This document shows, one piece after another, positions 6,636 through 14,701 of a DNA stretch of 64,000 nucleotides; within the stretch, counting starts at the first letter, position 1, and the number at the start of each line of letters is the position of its first letter. Origin of the DNA: Rhodocyclaceae bacterium (GTDB lineage Bacteria > Pseudomonadota > Gammaproteobacteria > Burkholderiales > Rhodocyclaceae). The notes under the pieces were generated by a model. That model was not told where the DNA came from. It worked only from the letters and a program-made list of their open reading frames with translations, and did not search any database. Position numbers and translations under genes: made by a program. The stretch lies in NCBI GenBank assembly GCA_018262775.1, contig JADFDU010000011.1, forward strand, positions 1 to 64,000, given 5' to 3'.

Positions 6636-8552
6636 ATGGCCGACACCCTCAACGCCTCCTCGCTGCTCGGCGCCGTCGCCGATAGCGCCGCGCTGCTCGA
6701 CAGCATCTTCAAGCAGCCCGGCATCTCCGAGCTCTTGGAGATCGTTAACGGTGTATTGCTGGCGATCGGGACTGTCTGGCTCACCTACAACTTTCTCGCG
6801 GCAGCAATGCAATCGGCTTGGGACGGTGAGTTTTTGGGCAAGCGCTTTCATTCGGTCTGGGCGCCGATCCGTCTCACCATCGGCTTCGCGGCACTTTTGC
6901 CCATATTCGACAGCTGGGGCGGTGCGCAAGTAATCATGTATCAGGTGGCCAAGATGGGGGCCGGCGCTGCCAACATCGCCGTCGCTGGTGCCGCGCCTAA
7001 GCTGGCGAAAAACGAGATCATCGCGACGGGCTTTGATCGAACCGGCATGGCCACGCAGCTTTTTAATACTCTGCTGTGCCGCGCCCGCGTCGGCATCCTG
7101 GCGCAGCAGTCCGGCGAGCTCGAGTCCGCCGGCGGTGGCGGTGGAACCAACTGGACTGAGTACTACGGAATCGACCGATGCGGCGGCCAGCCGGTGGTGC
7201 CGGCCGGCGATCTGCAGGCCGCGCATACCTCGGCGACCCAAGCCATGATCTCCAACCTTACTCCCCTGGCCGGCCGCGTTGCCGCCGGCCAGGAAGGCCG
7301 AGGGCCAATCGTGCCGGCGGAGGAAGTCCGCGCGACCATCATCAAGGCAGCAGAAGCCTACGAGGCCTCGATCTCTGAAGCTGCCCGCAGCCTGGCGAGC
7401 TCGAAGGTCAGTGCGCTGAATTCCGAGCAGGCCAAGGGGTCCTGGCTCAGCTTCGGATTCCAATCCGTCAAATCCGCCAAGGCACAGAGCGACCTCAACA
7501 GCTCAGCGGGGGCTGGTGCGCAGCTCACCGCCAACACCAACACCAGCAGCGCCGGCCAGGAAGCCGCCAGCTATTCTGGATCCATCATGGAGAGCGAAGG
7601 ACTGACGGGCGCGCAGGCGGCAGGGTCCGGCTCAGGCAGTGGGGCCGGCAGTGGAGAAAGCATCTGGGCAATGCTCAAAAAGGTGAAGGACAACCCGTCG
7701 CTGCTGCTTAAAATCCTCTTCGGCAATGCCAAGGCCGCGGCGCTCACCGCCGGCGGCGGGTTGGTGCAATCCCTCGCCGCCTTCGGCGCCTCGCTCATCG
7801 GCATGGGTATCGCGGGCATCACCGTGATTCTCATCGCGCTCACGGCTCTCGCTTTCACCAGCGTGCTCGGGGCAGGCGCGATGCCACTTGCGCTCTACGT
7901 CTCCGGATTGGCCATGTCGATCATCGTGCCGATGATCTTGATGGGCATCACCCTCAGCGTCTATGTGCCCATGATCCCAGCTTTGTTCTGGACGCTGGGG
8001 GTGGTGGCCTGGCTGCTGGTGGTCGCCGAGTGCATTCTTCTGGCGCCCGTCTGGGCGCTCGCGCACCTCGAGGCCGAGGGCGAGGGCATGGGGCAGCGAA
8101 CCGAAAAAGGCTACGCGATGCTGCTCGATCTGCTGCTGCGCCCGCTGGCGCTGGTATTCGGGTTTGCCATCGCGACGGCGGTCCTTAACGCGGCCTGGTC
8201 GCTCTTTACTGCGGGAGTGGGCGGAGTGCTCGACGTGGCCGACACATGGTCATTCATCAAGTTTTTTATGTGGATGGGCATGGTGTTCGTCGTTGTCACC
8301 ATCGCCGTTCAGTTGATCGGCACGGTCTACCGCAAAGCGCTCGACCTGCCTGACCAGATCGTGACCTGGATCGGCAGCAGCGTCGCCTCCTACATGGGCG
8401 ACCACGCCACCAAGGACCCGAACGACAGCCTGCGCGGCGCCGGCCGTGGGGGCGGCCGGCCGCCGTCGAAGGGCAGCCAGGGCGGAGGCGATACCCCCGC
8501 ACCAGCACCTGCAGCACCGTCGCCTGCGGCGCCGAGCGGTGGCGGAAAGTAG
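6636..8552 (+). CDS. DotA/TraY family protein
   Basis: A 638-residue polytopic inner-membrane protein of Dot/Icm-type (IncI) conjugation systems. Two membrane helices lie near the N-terminus (about residues 30-55 and 68-88). A long periplasmic region follows (about 100-370), rich in Ala/Ser/Gly with three Cys. Then comes a cluster of five or six helices (about 378-575) containing the GAMPLALYVSGLAMS and IVPMILMGITLSVYVPMIPALFW segments typical of DotA. A Pro/Ala/Gly tail ends the protein. Start ATG 6636 lies 2 bases after the previous stop; a far longer in-frame extension back to 6312 would run through the preceding gene and is rejected. Its usual partners (DotB/IcmB-type ATPases) are not in the window. 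Confidence 0.82.
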   Translation: MADTLNASSLLGAVADSAALLDSIFKQPGISELLEIVNGVLLAIGTVWLTYNFLAAAMQSAWDGEFLGKRFHSVWAPIRLTIGFAALLPIFDSWGGAQVIMYQVAKMGAGAANIAVAGAAPKLAKNEIIATGFDRTGMATQLFNTLLCRARVGILAQQSGELESAGGGGGTNWTEYYGIDRCGGQPVVPAGDLQAAHTSATQAMISNLTPLAGRVAAGQEGRGPIVPAEEVRATIIKAAEAYEASISEAARSLASSKVSALNSEQAKGSWLSFGFQSVKSAKAQSDLNSSAGAGAQLTANTNTSSAGQEAASYSGSIMESEGLTGAQAAGSGSGSGAGSGESIWAMLKKVKDNPSLLLKILFGNAKAAALTAGGGLVQSLAAFGASLIGMGIAGITVILIALTALAFTSVLGAGAMPLALYVSGLAMSIIVPMILMGITLSVYVPMIPALFWTLGVVAWLLVVAECILLAPVWALAHLEAEGEGMGQRTEKGYAMLLDLLLRPLALVFGFAIATAVLNAAWSLFTAGVGGVLDVADTWSFIKFFMWMGMVFVVVTIAVQLIGTVYRKALDLPDQIVTWIGSSVASYMGDHATKDPNDSLRGAGRGGGRPPSKGSQGGGDTPAPAPAAPSPAAPSGGGK

Positions 8553-8553
8553 C

Positions 8554-8577
8554 GGCTTTAACAAAATCGTTAAAGCC
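8554..8577. repeat. perfect inverted repeat after the dotA-like gene
   Basis: GGCTTTAAC and GTTAAAGCC form a perfect 9-bp stem with a 6-base loop just after the stop codon. No T-run follows, so intrinsic termination is doubtful; it may protect the 3' end of the transfer mRNA or act as an operator. The stretch from here to 9120 holds no convincing gene. Confidence 0.5.
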
Positions 8578-8866
8578 ATGCGCCACCTCTTTCCCTCGAC
8601 CCGCGCGGCCCAGGCCGCGCCCCCGCGAATGACGCCCGGGACCGTATATGCGGCTGGCTGCGCCACACACACCGCGCTGCGCGCGGATCTCCGCCGCAGC
8701 GGATCCGAAGGGCAATCGCTCCCGCCCCGCGCGGGTCGAGGGAAGCACTGCGTCAGCGCTCAAGGGGAACTGCTGCGCAGATCCCCGCCGCCGGGCTCCC
8801 CAGCGATGTGCACGCCGCGGCATGCACTCCTGAATCGAGTTGAACAGTGTCTCGCAAAATCTTCAC

Positions 8867-8896
8867 TTGCGCGGCGCGTGTCCAATTTTGTATGAT
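8867..8896 (+). promoter_or_regulatory. candidate sigma70 promoter for the AlpA-like gene
   Basis: TTGCGC (8867) and TATGAT (8891) with an 18-bp spacer. The start would leave a leader of about 215 bases before the gene at 9121. That leader holds a perfect hairpin GCGAGGT/ACCTCGC at 8915-8933. Only motif evidence. Confidence 0.45.
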
Positions 8897-9120
8897 GTTG
8901 TTATGGCATTGCGCGCGAGGTGGCCAACCTCGCATAGCCAAGTGGGGCCGACGCCTGCTTGGTGAGTCAGCGGTCGGACAAGGGGCTCCCGTCCTCTAAT
9001 TCGCTCAGCTGCGGGGAAGTTGGTTGAGCGCTTAGGCCGTTTCCAGTCAGCAGGGCAAAGGCATGACTGCTGTCATCAGACCTTGTCACCTTCATGGTGA
9101 TCGAGGTCTTGGAGACGGCC

Positions 9121-9390
9121 ATGCCTCACCGCGATTCAGTTGCACCCTCTACCGATGCCTTCTCTGGCATCGACCCCCTCGACACTCTCGATGCCGCCGG
9201 CCTCTCGCCGATCATCAAGCGCAAGGCGTCGACCATCAAGGCCGATGTTTCCCGCCGGCCTCACACCTTGCCCCCTTTTATTCGGCTGGGCTCACGGACC
9301 CTCTGGCTCAAGACTGAGGTTGCCAACTGGCTGAGGAAGAAGCAGCAGGAGGCGGTTGCACCTGGTAAAGCTGGTGGTGCTGGGGAGTAG
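9121..9390 (+). CDS. AlpA-like DNA-binding regulator
   Basis: An 89-residue protein with a helix-turn-helix of the MerR/AlpA/excisionase kind in the second half: helix SPIIKRKASTIKADV, a wing with RPHTLPPFIRLGSRTLW, then the recognition-type KTEVANWLRKKQ. ATG 9121 has GGAG six bases upstream and fits better than GTG/ATG codons further up. Such proteins act as excisionase or activator in integrative elements, so it probably governs excision or expression of the downstream genes. It stands alone between two long non-coding stretches. Confidence 0.65.
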   Translation: MPHRDSVAPSTDAFSGIDPLDTLDAAGLSPIIKRKASTIKADVSRRPHTLPPFIRLGSRTLWLKTEVANWLRKKQQEAVAPGKAGGAGE

Positions 9391-9966
9391 CAGGAAATGC
9401 GTCTACCCCAGAACAATCATCTTGGGGCCCGGCTTCGCCGGACGGGCTTTTCGGGCTTCGCCCCGAGCCGCTGCGCGTCTCGGCCATTCGGCTTCAATCC
9501 TCCCCTCGCTTTGCTCGGCTGCCCTCTGCGCGCTCCGCTTGCCATCGTGCGCGCTGCGCGCGAGAGAAAAAGCAACGTGCGCCTGTTCCGGAAAATCCGG
9601 TGGCAAAAAACCGCCACCGAATTTTTCGGCCCCGGGCAGCGGCGGGGCTTCAAGTCGTCACCCCCGTGTTTTGGCGGCGCGGCTCAAGCAAGCCGTCGCG
9701 CCAGCCTGCAGGGGGCGCTTCGCGCCCGCTTCGCGCGCCCCTTCGCCCGGTCCCTTCGGGCTGCGGCCTCGGCTGCGCCCTTTGTCTGTCACGCCGTCTT
9801 GCAACGCCGCGAAACCCCGCCAAAACCCGGGGGATTCCTCCTTTCCGCGAAAGCCCCGCCGCCCCCCGGGGGGGCGGTTGTGGTGAAGCAGAAGCAAAGT
9901 GAAGTGAGGCAGGGCGCCAGCTACGCAGGGCGCCTAAAGGCAAAGGACGAACTTCAAGGAGATGAA
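9391..9966. repeat. 570-bp palindrome-rich non-coding spacer
   Basis: Dense GC-rich inverted repeats with short TTC/TTCG loops, for example CCGGCTTCGCCGG near 9428, GGGCTTCGCCC near 9453, GGGCGCTTCGCGCCC near 9717 and CCCTTCGGG near 9752. GGTGGC...GCCACC lies around 9599. All frames are open by GC bias alone, and the translated text is low-complexity. It lies between the regulator and the start of a run of small genes, so it may be a transcribed structured leader or a replication/partition locus. Confidence 0.6.
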
Positions 9967-10392
9967 ATGTACGGACACCCGCAGGCAGTAGAAACCATGG
10001 CTGAGATCTTCGGCGAGGCGATCTCGACTTACACCAGGGCGCAGGCCATCGAGGACGGCGTACTGGTCGATGTGACGGAGACCGCTAGAGAAGTGGGCTT
10101 CCGTTTTCCGGTGGCGATGACTCGTGCCGCATGGGAGGACTGCGTGACCTGGAGCGAAGCCGACAACAAGCGCCAGACCTATCAGGACGAGGCGGGACGG
10201 CTTTGGGACGTGCTGTGGATGGCAAGTGTTGCAGCGAGACGCAATAGCGGTTCTGAAGTGCGGTTTCAGCTGTACCGCGTGCCGCGTGGCGGCCGTGGCG
10301 TGCGGCCTCGGCTTGTGACACTGCAGATGCTGTGCGGCCCTGGCGATGAAGGCGAACCGGTAATCACCATCGGACTGCCGGGCGAGGATTGA
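9967..10392 (+). CDS. DUF6573-like plasmid protein
   Basis: A 141-residue soluble protein. The stretch around residues 14-45 (ISTYTRAQAIEDGVLVDV, then TAREVGFRFPVAMT) is the signature of a small family common on plasmids and ICEs, remembered as DUF6573; function unknown. Start ATG 9967 has AAGGAG five bases upstream. The frame stays open for another 190 codons upstream, but that part is the palindromic spacer. It opens a colinear run of small element genes. Confidence 0.65.
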   Translation: MYGHPQAVETMAEIFGEAISTYTRAQAIEDGVLVDVTETAREVGFRFPVAMTRAAWEDCVTWSEADNKRQTYQDEAGRLWDVLWMASVAARRNSGSEVRFQLYRVPRGGRGVRPRLVTLQMLCGPGDEGEPVITIGLPGED

Positions 10393-10452
10393 TTTCCACG
10401 GCGCGCGTTAACACTTTGCAGAACTAATTTTTTAACCACCGAAGGAATGAAG

Positions 10453-10821
10453 ATGAAAATCGAAATCAAAAAAGTGACTCTGGCCGACTTCATTGATGCA
10501 GCCAAGTCGCGCGAGTACAGCGACGGTAGAGATGACCTGGCAAGTGCAACCGTGTCGGTTGACCTTGCTATCGACGGGCAGGATATCAACGACGTGCCGG
10601 TGTATATCGGCGGAAACCATGCCTACGGCGGCTGTTCGCCGAGCGAGGCGAAGTTGGTTGTTTGGCTCGATGACTTGGACGGCGAGGCCCCGCACCTGGG
10701 GCTGAAAGCGGCGCTGGACGAGATCGATGAGGACAAGGGTGACGTCGAGGATGCGCTGGCGGCAGACCCCAGGATCATCGAGATCAAGGAGAGGGTCTGG
10801 CAGAAGTGGGAGAAGGTCTAA
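10453..10821 (+). CDS. hypothetical acidic protein
   Basis: A 122-residue acidic protein (many Asp/Glu), no membrane segment. ATG 10453 is preferred because AAGGA lies six bases before it; the ATG at 10447 abuts the same site. The pattern GGNHAYGGCSPSEAKLVVWL in the middle may mark a compact beta fold, but no family is recognised. It is followed after 52 bases by the next gene, in the same direction. Confidence 0.55.
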   Translation: MKIEIKKVTLADFIDAAKSREYSDGRDDLASATVSVDLAIDGQDINDVPVYIGGNHAYGGCSPSEAKLVVWLDDLDGEAPHLGLKAALDEIDEDKGDVEDALAADPRIIEIKERVWQKWEKV

Positions 10822-10873
10822 TTCGGAGATCCATCACCCCGGCAGGGCCGGGGGATTTTCAAGGAGAGCAGAA

Positions 10874-11608
10874 ATGGAAGCGATCACAGCAAGCAAAACC
10901 GAACAGAAGCAAACCCCGGCCTGGCTGCTGGAGTTGTTTGGCGGCGAGCCTGAGCCGCATCAAAAGATCGAAGTGGCCGGCGTCGAGTGGTGGTACTGGC
11001 ATCGCTGCGCGCGGCCGGAGATCAATTGCCACATCGAAGAGGGTGGCGGACGGTTGCGCATGATCGAGTGCTGCCAGGACGACAAGGGCGTTTTCATATG
11101 GAAATATTCGCTGCTGGTCGCTGAGGGGCAGTACGTCCGTGCACATGGTGAAGCAGAAACTCTGCTGCAGGCCGCGGAGGAGGCGCTGGCCTACATCCCC
11201 GAAGAACTGGAATTCGGCGGAATGGTTTGGTTCCGCGAACAGCGCGAGACGGAGGGGTGGCAAGGTTGTGTGGACGGTGAGTGCGCTATCGTCATAGCCG
11301 ATCGCGGGCACTTTTACTGGCGCCGGGAGTGTGTTCAGGCTAAAGATCTGCTGACGCTCTGCGGGAGCCTCTGGGGGGCGCTGTCCGGAGAGACCGCGAG
11401 CCGAGAGGACGCCATGCAGGCCGCCATCGATGCTCCTAACAAGCTGCGGGAGCTGGTCTCGAAGTTCGTCCTCGGCAAGCCGGTCGAGGAGGCCTACGCG
11501 CGCGGAGTGGCGGACGGCCGCGAGGAGATGCGGACCGCCATCAAGTCGACGATCAATTGTATTCGTTTGCTACCCGCTGGGATGGTGAAGGCGAAGGAGG
11601 CGGCGTGA
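10874..11608 (+). CDS. hypothetical protein
   Basis: A 244-residue soluble protein rich in Trp and Glu, with the start fixed by AAGGAG at 10861. The first 160 residues look like an alpha/beta fold with several Cys (WHRCARPE, MIECCQDD, CVDGECAI); the last 80 are helical and charged. No motif known to me. Its stop overlaps a GTG start of the next gene, so the pair is probably coupled. Confidence 0.55.
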   Translation: MEAITASKTEQKQTPAWLLELFGGEPEPHQKIEVAGVEWWYWHRCARPEINCHIEEGGGRLRMIECCQDDKGVFIWKYSLLVAEGQYVRAHGEAETLLQAAEEALAYIPEELEFGGMVWFREQRETEGWQGCVDGECAIVIADRGHFYWRRECVQAKDLLTLCGSLWGALSGETASREDAMQAAIDAPNKLRELVSKFVLGKPVEEAYARGVADGREEMRTAIKSTINCIRLLPAGMVKAKEAA

Positions 11609-11934
11609 TCGCCGGCATCGCCATCGACTTCCAGGCTCGCCTGGCCTGCCCGGCAATCAACAGGCCTGTTGCAAACGACGACATCGTTTTTTTCTCGGCT
11701 GAGCGACTGGTGCGGATGAATAGCCGCGAGTTCATGACCCTGGCCCGGCGGCGCCGGCAGGCGCCCCAGGATCTGCTCCGCGAGATCCTGAAGGCCGCTG
11801 TAACAGCAGCACAGCGAGTGCTGGACCAGGAGGGCAGCAGTGAGGAGGTAAGAGGGAAAGTTCTTCGCCTGCTCCGCCAAGGTGAGGTCTTGCCTGGCCG
11901 GGGCGGCGCGCTGCATTTTGAAGTGCTGGTTTAA
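11605..11934 (+). CDS. hypothetical protein
   Basis: A 109-residue protein read from GTG 11605 in a GTGA overlap with the preceding stop. It has an N-terminal strand-rich part (AGIAIDFQARLACPAINRPV) and a basic helical C-terminal half with RRRRQAP. No membrane segment. Function not recognisable. Confidence 0.45.
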   Translation: MIAGIAIDFQARLACPAINRPVANDDIVFFSAERLVRMNSREFMTLARRRRQAPQDLLREILKAAVTAAQRVLDQEGSSEEVRGKVLRLLRQGEVLPGRGGALHFEVLV

Positions 11935-11949
11935 ACCCGAGGAGAAAAA

Positions 11950-12165
11950 ATGCAAACCGAAATGGAAATTCAACACCCGCTCCAGCGGCCGAACGTGCCA
12001 GCGGAGTTCCTGGCCGAGCTCGACCGGATCGATCCGCTGATCTGCTCCCGTGAGCGGCTGGTGGATCTGTACCGCCAGGCGCCGGATGCGGAGGTCCGCG
12101 CCTTCATCGTTGGGATCATGGACACGAGGACCATGGTCGCCATCATTGCTGAAAAGGAGTTTTGA
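11950..12165 (+). CDS. small hypothetical protein
   Basis: A 71-residue acidic helical protein with GAGGAG shortly before its ATG. A D-R-I-D-P-L-I and an ERLVDLYRQAPDAEVRAFI helix are visible; no family. It is one base apart from the next gene. Confidence 0.5.
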   Translation: MQTEMEIQHPLQRPNVPAEFLAELDRIDPLICSRERLVDLYRQAPDAEVRAFIVGIMDTRTMVAIIAEKEF

Positions 12166-12166
12166 A

Positions 12167-12379
12167 ATGCCGCTGACACCCAAAAAAGCTCGACAGTTGG
12201 TTACAACGATCCCCCTTGCGGTGAGCTTTTTCACGATGATGTTTTCCGGGCTGGCCGGCCTCGACACGATCATGTTCACCATGCTGGCCATCTTCATCCT
12301 CTCCATCATTACTACAACCTTGTGGGTGCTGGGACGAGCTGGCGGGCGGGTGGTGAGCTGGTGGAAAAGCGAGGAATGA
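12167..12379 (+). CDS. small membrane protein
   Basis: A 70-residue protein with two hydrophobic helices (about residues 13-33 and 35-55) and a basic tail. ATG 12167 follows AAGGAG; an upstream ATG at 12050 lies inside the previous gene. Its end overlaps ATGA 12376. Membrane location is clear; role unknown. Confidence 0.5.
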   Translation: MPLTPKKARQLVTTIPLAVSFFTMMFSGLAGLDTIMFTMLAIFILSIITTTLWVLGRAGGRVVSWWKSEE

Positions 12380-12381
12380 TC

Positions 12382-12546
12382 ATGGCCGACGAACCGGAAC
12401 CAGAAATCCCCCGGCCCCTGGCCACGCCCGCCTCGATGGGCTACCAGGCGCCTGCCGCGCCGGCGTGCCGGCAGGCGGACATGACCGACGAAGAGATCGA
12501 GGCGGCGTTTGCCGCCCTCTGGCGAAAACTGGAGAGATGCGAATGA
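12382..12546 (+). CDS. small hypothetical protein
   Basis: A 54-residue acidic, Pro-rich protein. GAGG at 12371 is best placed for ATG 12382, although the ATG at 12376 overlaps the previous stop. It ends with a helix (TDEEIEAAFAALWRKLE), and its stop overlaps the next ATG as ATGA. No family. Confidence 0.4.
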   Translation: MADEPEPEIPRPLATPASMGYQAPAAPACRQADMTDEEIEAAFAALWRKLERCE

Positions 12547-12965
12547 ACAAGGACAACGATTTTCTGCGGCTGTGCAAATTGTTCGGCCTGTCGCCCTATC
12601 ACTGGCGCTGGGAATTGCATGTCGAAGATGGGGTGATTCTGACCAACTTCGAGGAGGATCCGCTCAAGGAGAGTTTCCGCATCGGTGGCCCGTTTCAGCC
12701 TTCCATCGCGTGCACGCGCCTGGCGGCGATGATCTCCCTTGCAGCAGGCAAACATGCCGACGCGCTGCGCTGGTCGCATGCAGCCGGCACGCGCGTAGAT
12801 CTCCTGCAGGCCGAGGTCCAGCGCATCCTCGCCGGCCGCGCGCCGGCGCGCAGGCCTCCGGGGATCCGAGAGATGAAGGTGGTCGATCCCGAGGAGCAAA
12901 AGAAATCGGAGGCCGCGTTGGCCAGAGCACGCGCCGCGCGCGCCGAGAAGACGGTGTTGCACTGA
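12543..12965 (+). CDS. hypothetical protein
   Basis: A 140-residue protein with an N-terminal Trp-containing motif (GLSPYHWRWELH), a central helical part and a basic Ala/Arg-rich C-terminal helix that could contact nucleic acid. It starts in an ATGA overlap with the preceding gene. No match recognised. Confidence 0.5.
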   Translation: MNKDNDFLRLCKLFGLSPYHWRWELHVEDGVILTNFEEDPLKESFRIGGPFQPSIACTRLAAMISLAAGKHADALRWSHAAGTRVDLLQAEVQRILAGRAPARRPPGIREMKVVDPEEQKKSEAALARARAARAEKTVLH

Positions 12966-12981
12966 ACAAGGGGGAGAATCT

Positions 12982-13335
12982 ATGGCAGACGTTACTGGGT
13001 TGAAGCACCGTGTGTCCTCGACAATTCGCTGGATGACGATCCTTCAGGAAGGTCTTAGCGGAAATCCTCAAACCCTCGGCCTCGCAGCTGGAGATGCCTT
13101 CCAGAAATGCCTCGAAAAGTACGGCATCCGGCTGCTCACGATGACGAAGGCTGCAGGCGAAGGGCTCGAGCTTCGCCGAGGGGCGCGGCCAGTGGCACGC
13201 CGATACTACGGCGCTCCAATCAGCGACTGGGCGGATTTGTACGTGCTGGAGCAATTCCGGCCCGTGTCCTCTGTGAAGAGATCCCGCAGAGTTTTCCGTC
13301 AGCCGTCTTCAAGAGAACCAGCATCACCCGCATGA
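12982..13335 (+). CDS. hypothetical protein
   Basis: A 117-residue basic protein, GGGGGAG before the ATG. The N-terminal 60 residues are helical; the C-terminal 30 are Arg/Ser/Pro-rich. It is the last gene of the small-gene run and is followed by two strong dyads (13374-13442). Confidence 0.45.
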   Translation: MADVTGLKHRVSSTIRWMTILQEGLSGNPQTLGLAAGDAFQKCLEKYGIRLLTMTKAAGEGLELRRGARPVARRYYGAPISDWADLYVLEQFRPVSSVKRSRRVFRQPSSREPASPA

Positions 13336-13373
13336 CGAATTACGTAAATATCTTGATGCCTGCTCTACGACGA

Positions 13374-13442
13374 TTGAAGCGGAGTCAATATCGCAATTCG
13401 CTTCAAGCACTTAGGCAAACTTGATAGGCGATCAAGTTTGCC
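13374..13442. terminator. two strong hairpins ending the small-gene run
   Basis: TTGAAGCG (13374) pairs with CGCTTCAA (13399). Directly after, GGCAAACTTGAT (13414) pairs perfectly with ATCAAGTTTGCC (13431) around a 5-base loop. There is no T-run, so termination would not be a classic intrinsic one. A role as 3' stabiliser or protein target is equally possible. The following 100 bases carry G-tracts and C-tracts but no gene. Confidence 0.45.
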
Positions 13443-13541
13443 TGCCCTATAGCTCACCCATTAGGGTTGCCATAGGGGGGGCATTGGGGAGGGGATAGAC
13501 CCCCCTACCGCATTCGAAGACCAATTGAGAGAGGAGTCACC

Positions 13542-13730
13542 ATGTTGCCGGAAGGAGCCAAGGAAGCCGCGCAAGCGGCGCTCGAAGCCGCCAGCGCCTG
13601 GACCTGCAGCCGCTGCCAGTCCTCGAGGTCGAAGCAGCCGGATTGCTCGACCTGCACGACGGTGCTTTTTCACCGTCCTTACACGTCGAAAACGAGTCGG
13701 AAAAGCGCGTACCACGAAAATCAGTTCTGA
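13542..13730 (+). CDS. small Cys-rich (zinc-ribbon-like) protein, copy 2
   Basis: A 62-residue protein related to the one at 627: the same Ala-rich helix (AALEAASAW), a C-x2-C pair (CSRC), a spacer of about ten, a second C-x2-C pair (CSTC) and TVLFHRP. It is preceded by GAGAGGAG. Near its end the complement carries two contiguous 11-bp units of the iteron family seen at 809-955, again in 11-bp phase (13682-13703) but in opposite orientation. The paired position at both sides of the transfer region suggests an old duplication. Confidence 0.55.
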   Translation: MLPEGAKEAAQAALEAASAWTCSRCQSSRSKQPDCSTCTTVLFHRPYTSKTSRKSAYHENQF

Positions 13731-13805
13731 GCGGCAGTCGCAGGAATATCTCTCTGCGACGCAACGTTTTTTGATTTGGCGACTGTTAGAGGCTCGTTCG
13801 CAAGA

Positions 13806-14387
13806 CTAAAGCACCTCCGCAAGTTCTCGCATAAATTTTTCCCCCAAGGCGACCATTTTCTTCTCGTCTATCACGGGAATTGCCGTGGGGCGCTTTCTTG
13901 CAATGGCCACTAAAAACTGTTTCCATGCGAGGCAGGCAGCTTCAACAGGTGAGCATGATTTCATATCGTCGCTGTTGCGACACATTACCACGCATTCATC
14001 GTAATACCTGGTGCGTTCCTGAATTGTCTGGAGAAGAAAGCGTCCCCCCATACCCGTTGTCTTCATGAGTTTTGTAAACACTACGCCCACTAAGCTGCGT
14101 GAATGTTGAGCACCATCTACGGCGGCCGTCTGCGCCTGGGTAGTCCAGGCATCAATCACTTTTCGCTTCAGTTCTTCTTTGTACGCGGTGCTGCGATGCT
14201 TGGATTGCCTAAGAGCCAAATCAAAAAGGTAAAGCCCGAGGGCATCGATTTCTACACTTGCTTCAGCTAGGTTGTTTTGCAATATGGTATCAGCTGCACG
14301 GTAGCAAAATTGGCCGTGCATCATAATGAGAGCAGGAGTTTTCTCTCGGATTTGAATACGTTCGATCTCTGTCAATGTCGGAGCCAT
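13806..14387 (-). CDS. hypothetical cargo protein
   Basis: A 193-residue soluble, helical protein with six Cys in two groups (one near the N-terminus, several in the CVVMCRNSDDMKSCSPVEAAC stretch). Codon use is AT-richer than in the flanking genes, and it is the first minus-strand gene of the element. It lies divergent from two further AT-rich small genes, forming a cargo patch beside the integrase. No family recognised; cargo at this place is often defence or counter-defence, but there is no direct sign of that. Confidence 0.6.
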   Translation of the reverse strand: MAPTLTEIERIQIREKTPALIMMHGQFCYRAADTILQNNLAEASVEIDALGLYLFDLALRQSKHRSTAYKEELKRKVIDAWTTQAQTAAVDGAQHSRSLVGVVFTKLMKTTGMGGRFLLQTIQERTRYYDECVVMCRNSDDMKSCSPVEAACLAWKQFLVAIARKRPTAIPVIDEKKMVALGEKFMRELAEVL

Positions 14388-14454
14388 ACTAGCTTTCTCC
14401 CCCTTATGGTTGGTATCCTAAATGAATCATAGATGATTCTAGTGGGAGGGGGGT

Positions 14455-14661
14455 ATGACAATTCAGTATAAGTTAAGGGTAGGCAAAAAAATTCAAGGCG
14501 TCATGAGCACACTACAGAATGCACAAACCGTTGGATTGCCGCATGGGGAGTTGGGAGAACAAGTGCTAGTTACAAGTTTTGGAGATGGAGTCCCGTGCCG
14601 ATTTTGGTATTTCGATTCAGAAATTGACTCTTGGGTTAACGGGTGCCCTGAGTGGGCATAG
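14455..14661 (+). CDS. small hypothetical cargo protein
   Basis: A 68-residue, probably beta-rich protein with aromatic residues clustered at the end (CRFWYFDSEIDSWVNGCPEW). GGGAGGGGGG precedes its ATG. It is AT-rich, like its neighbours. Function unknown. Confidence 0.45.
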   Translation: MTIQYKLRVGKKIQGVMSTLQNAQTVGLPHGELGEQVLVTSFGDGVPCRFWYFDSEIDSWVNGCPEWA

Positions 14662-14701
14662 TTCAAGGTAGCTTGGTTTGCTAGCTTTTCAGGAGGAGGC
14701 T

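Noticed and set aside
8581-8895. Open frames after the dotA-like gene (about 150 and 61 codons)
   Set aside because: They are Arg/Pro/Ala-rich, lack ribosome sites and cover a stretch of short palindromes.
9397-9966. 190-codon N-terminal extension of the DUF6573-like gene
   Set aside because: The extension runs through GC palindromes and is low-complexity; a good ribosome site lies at the later ATG 9967.
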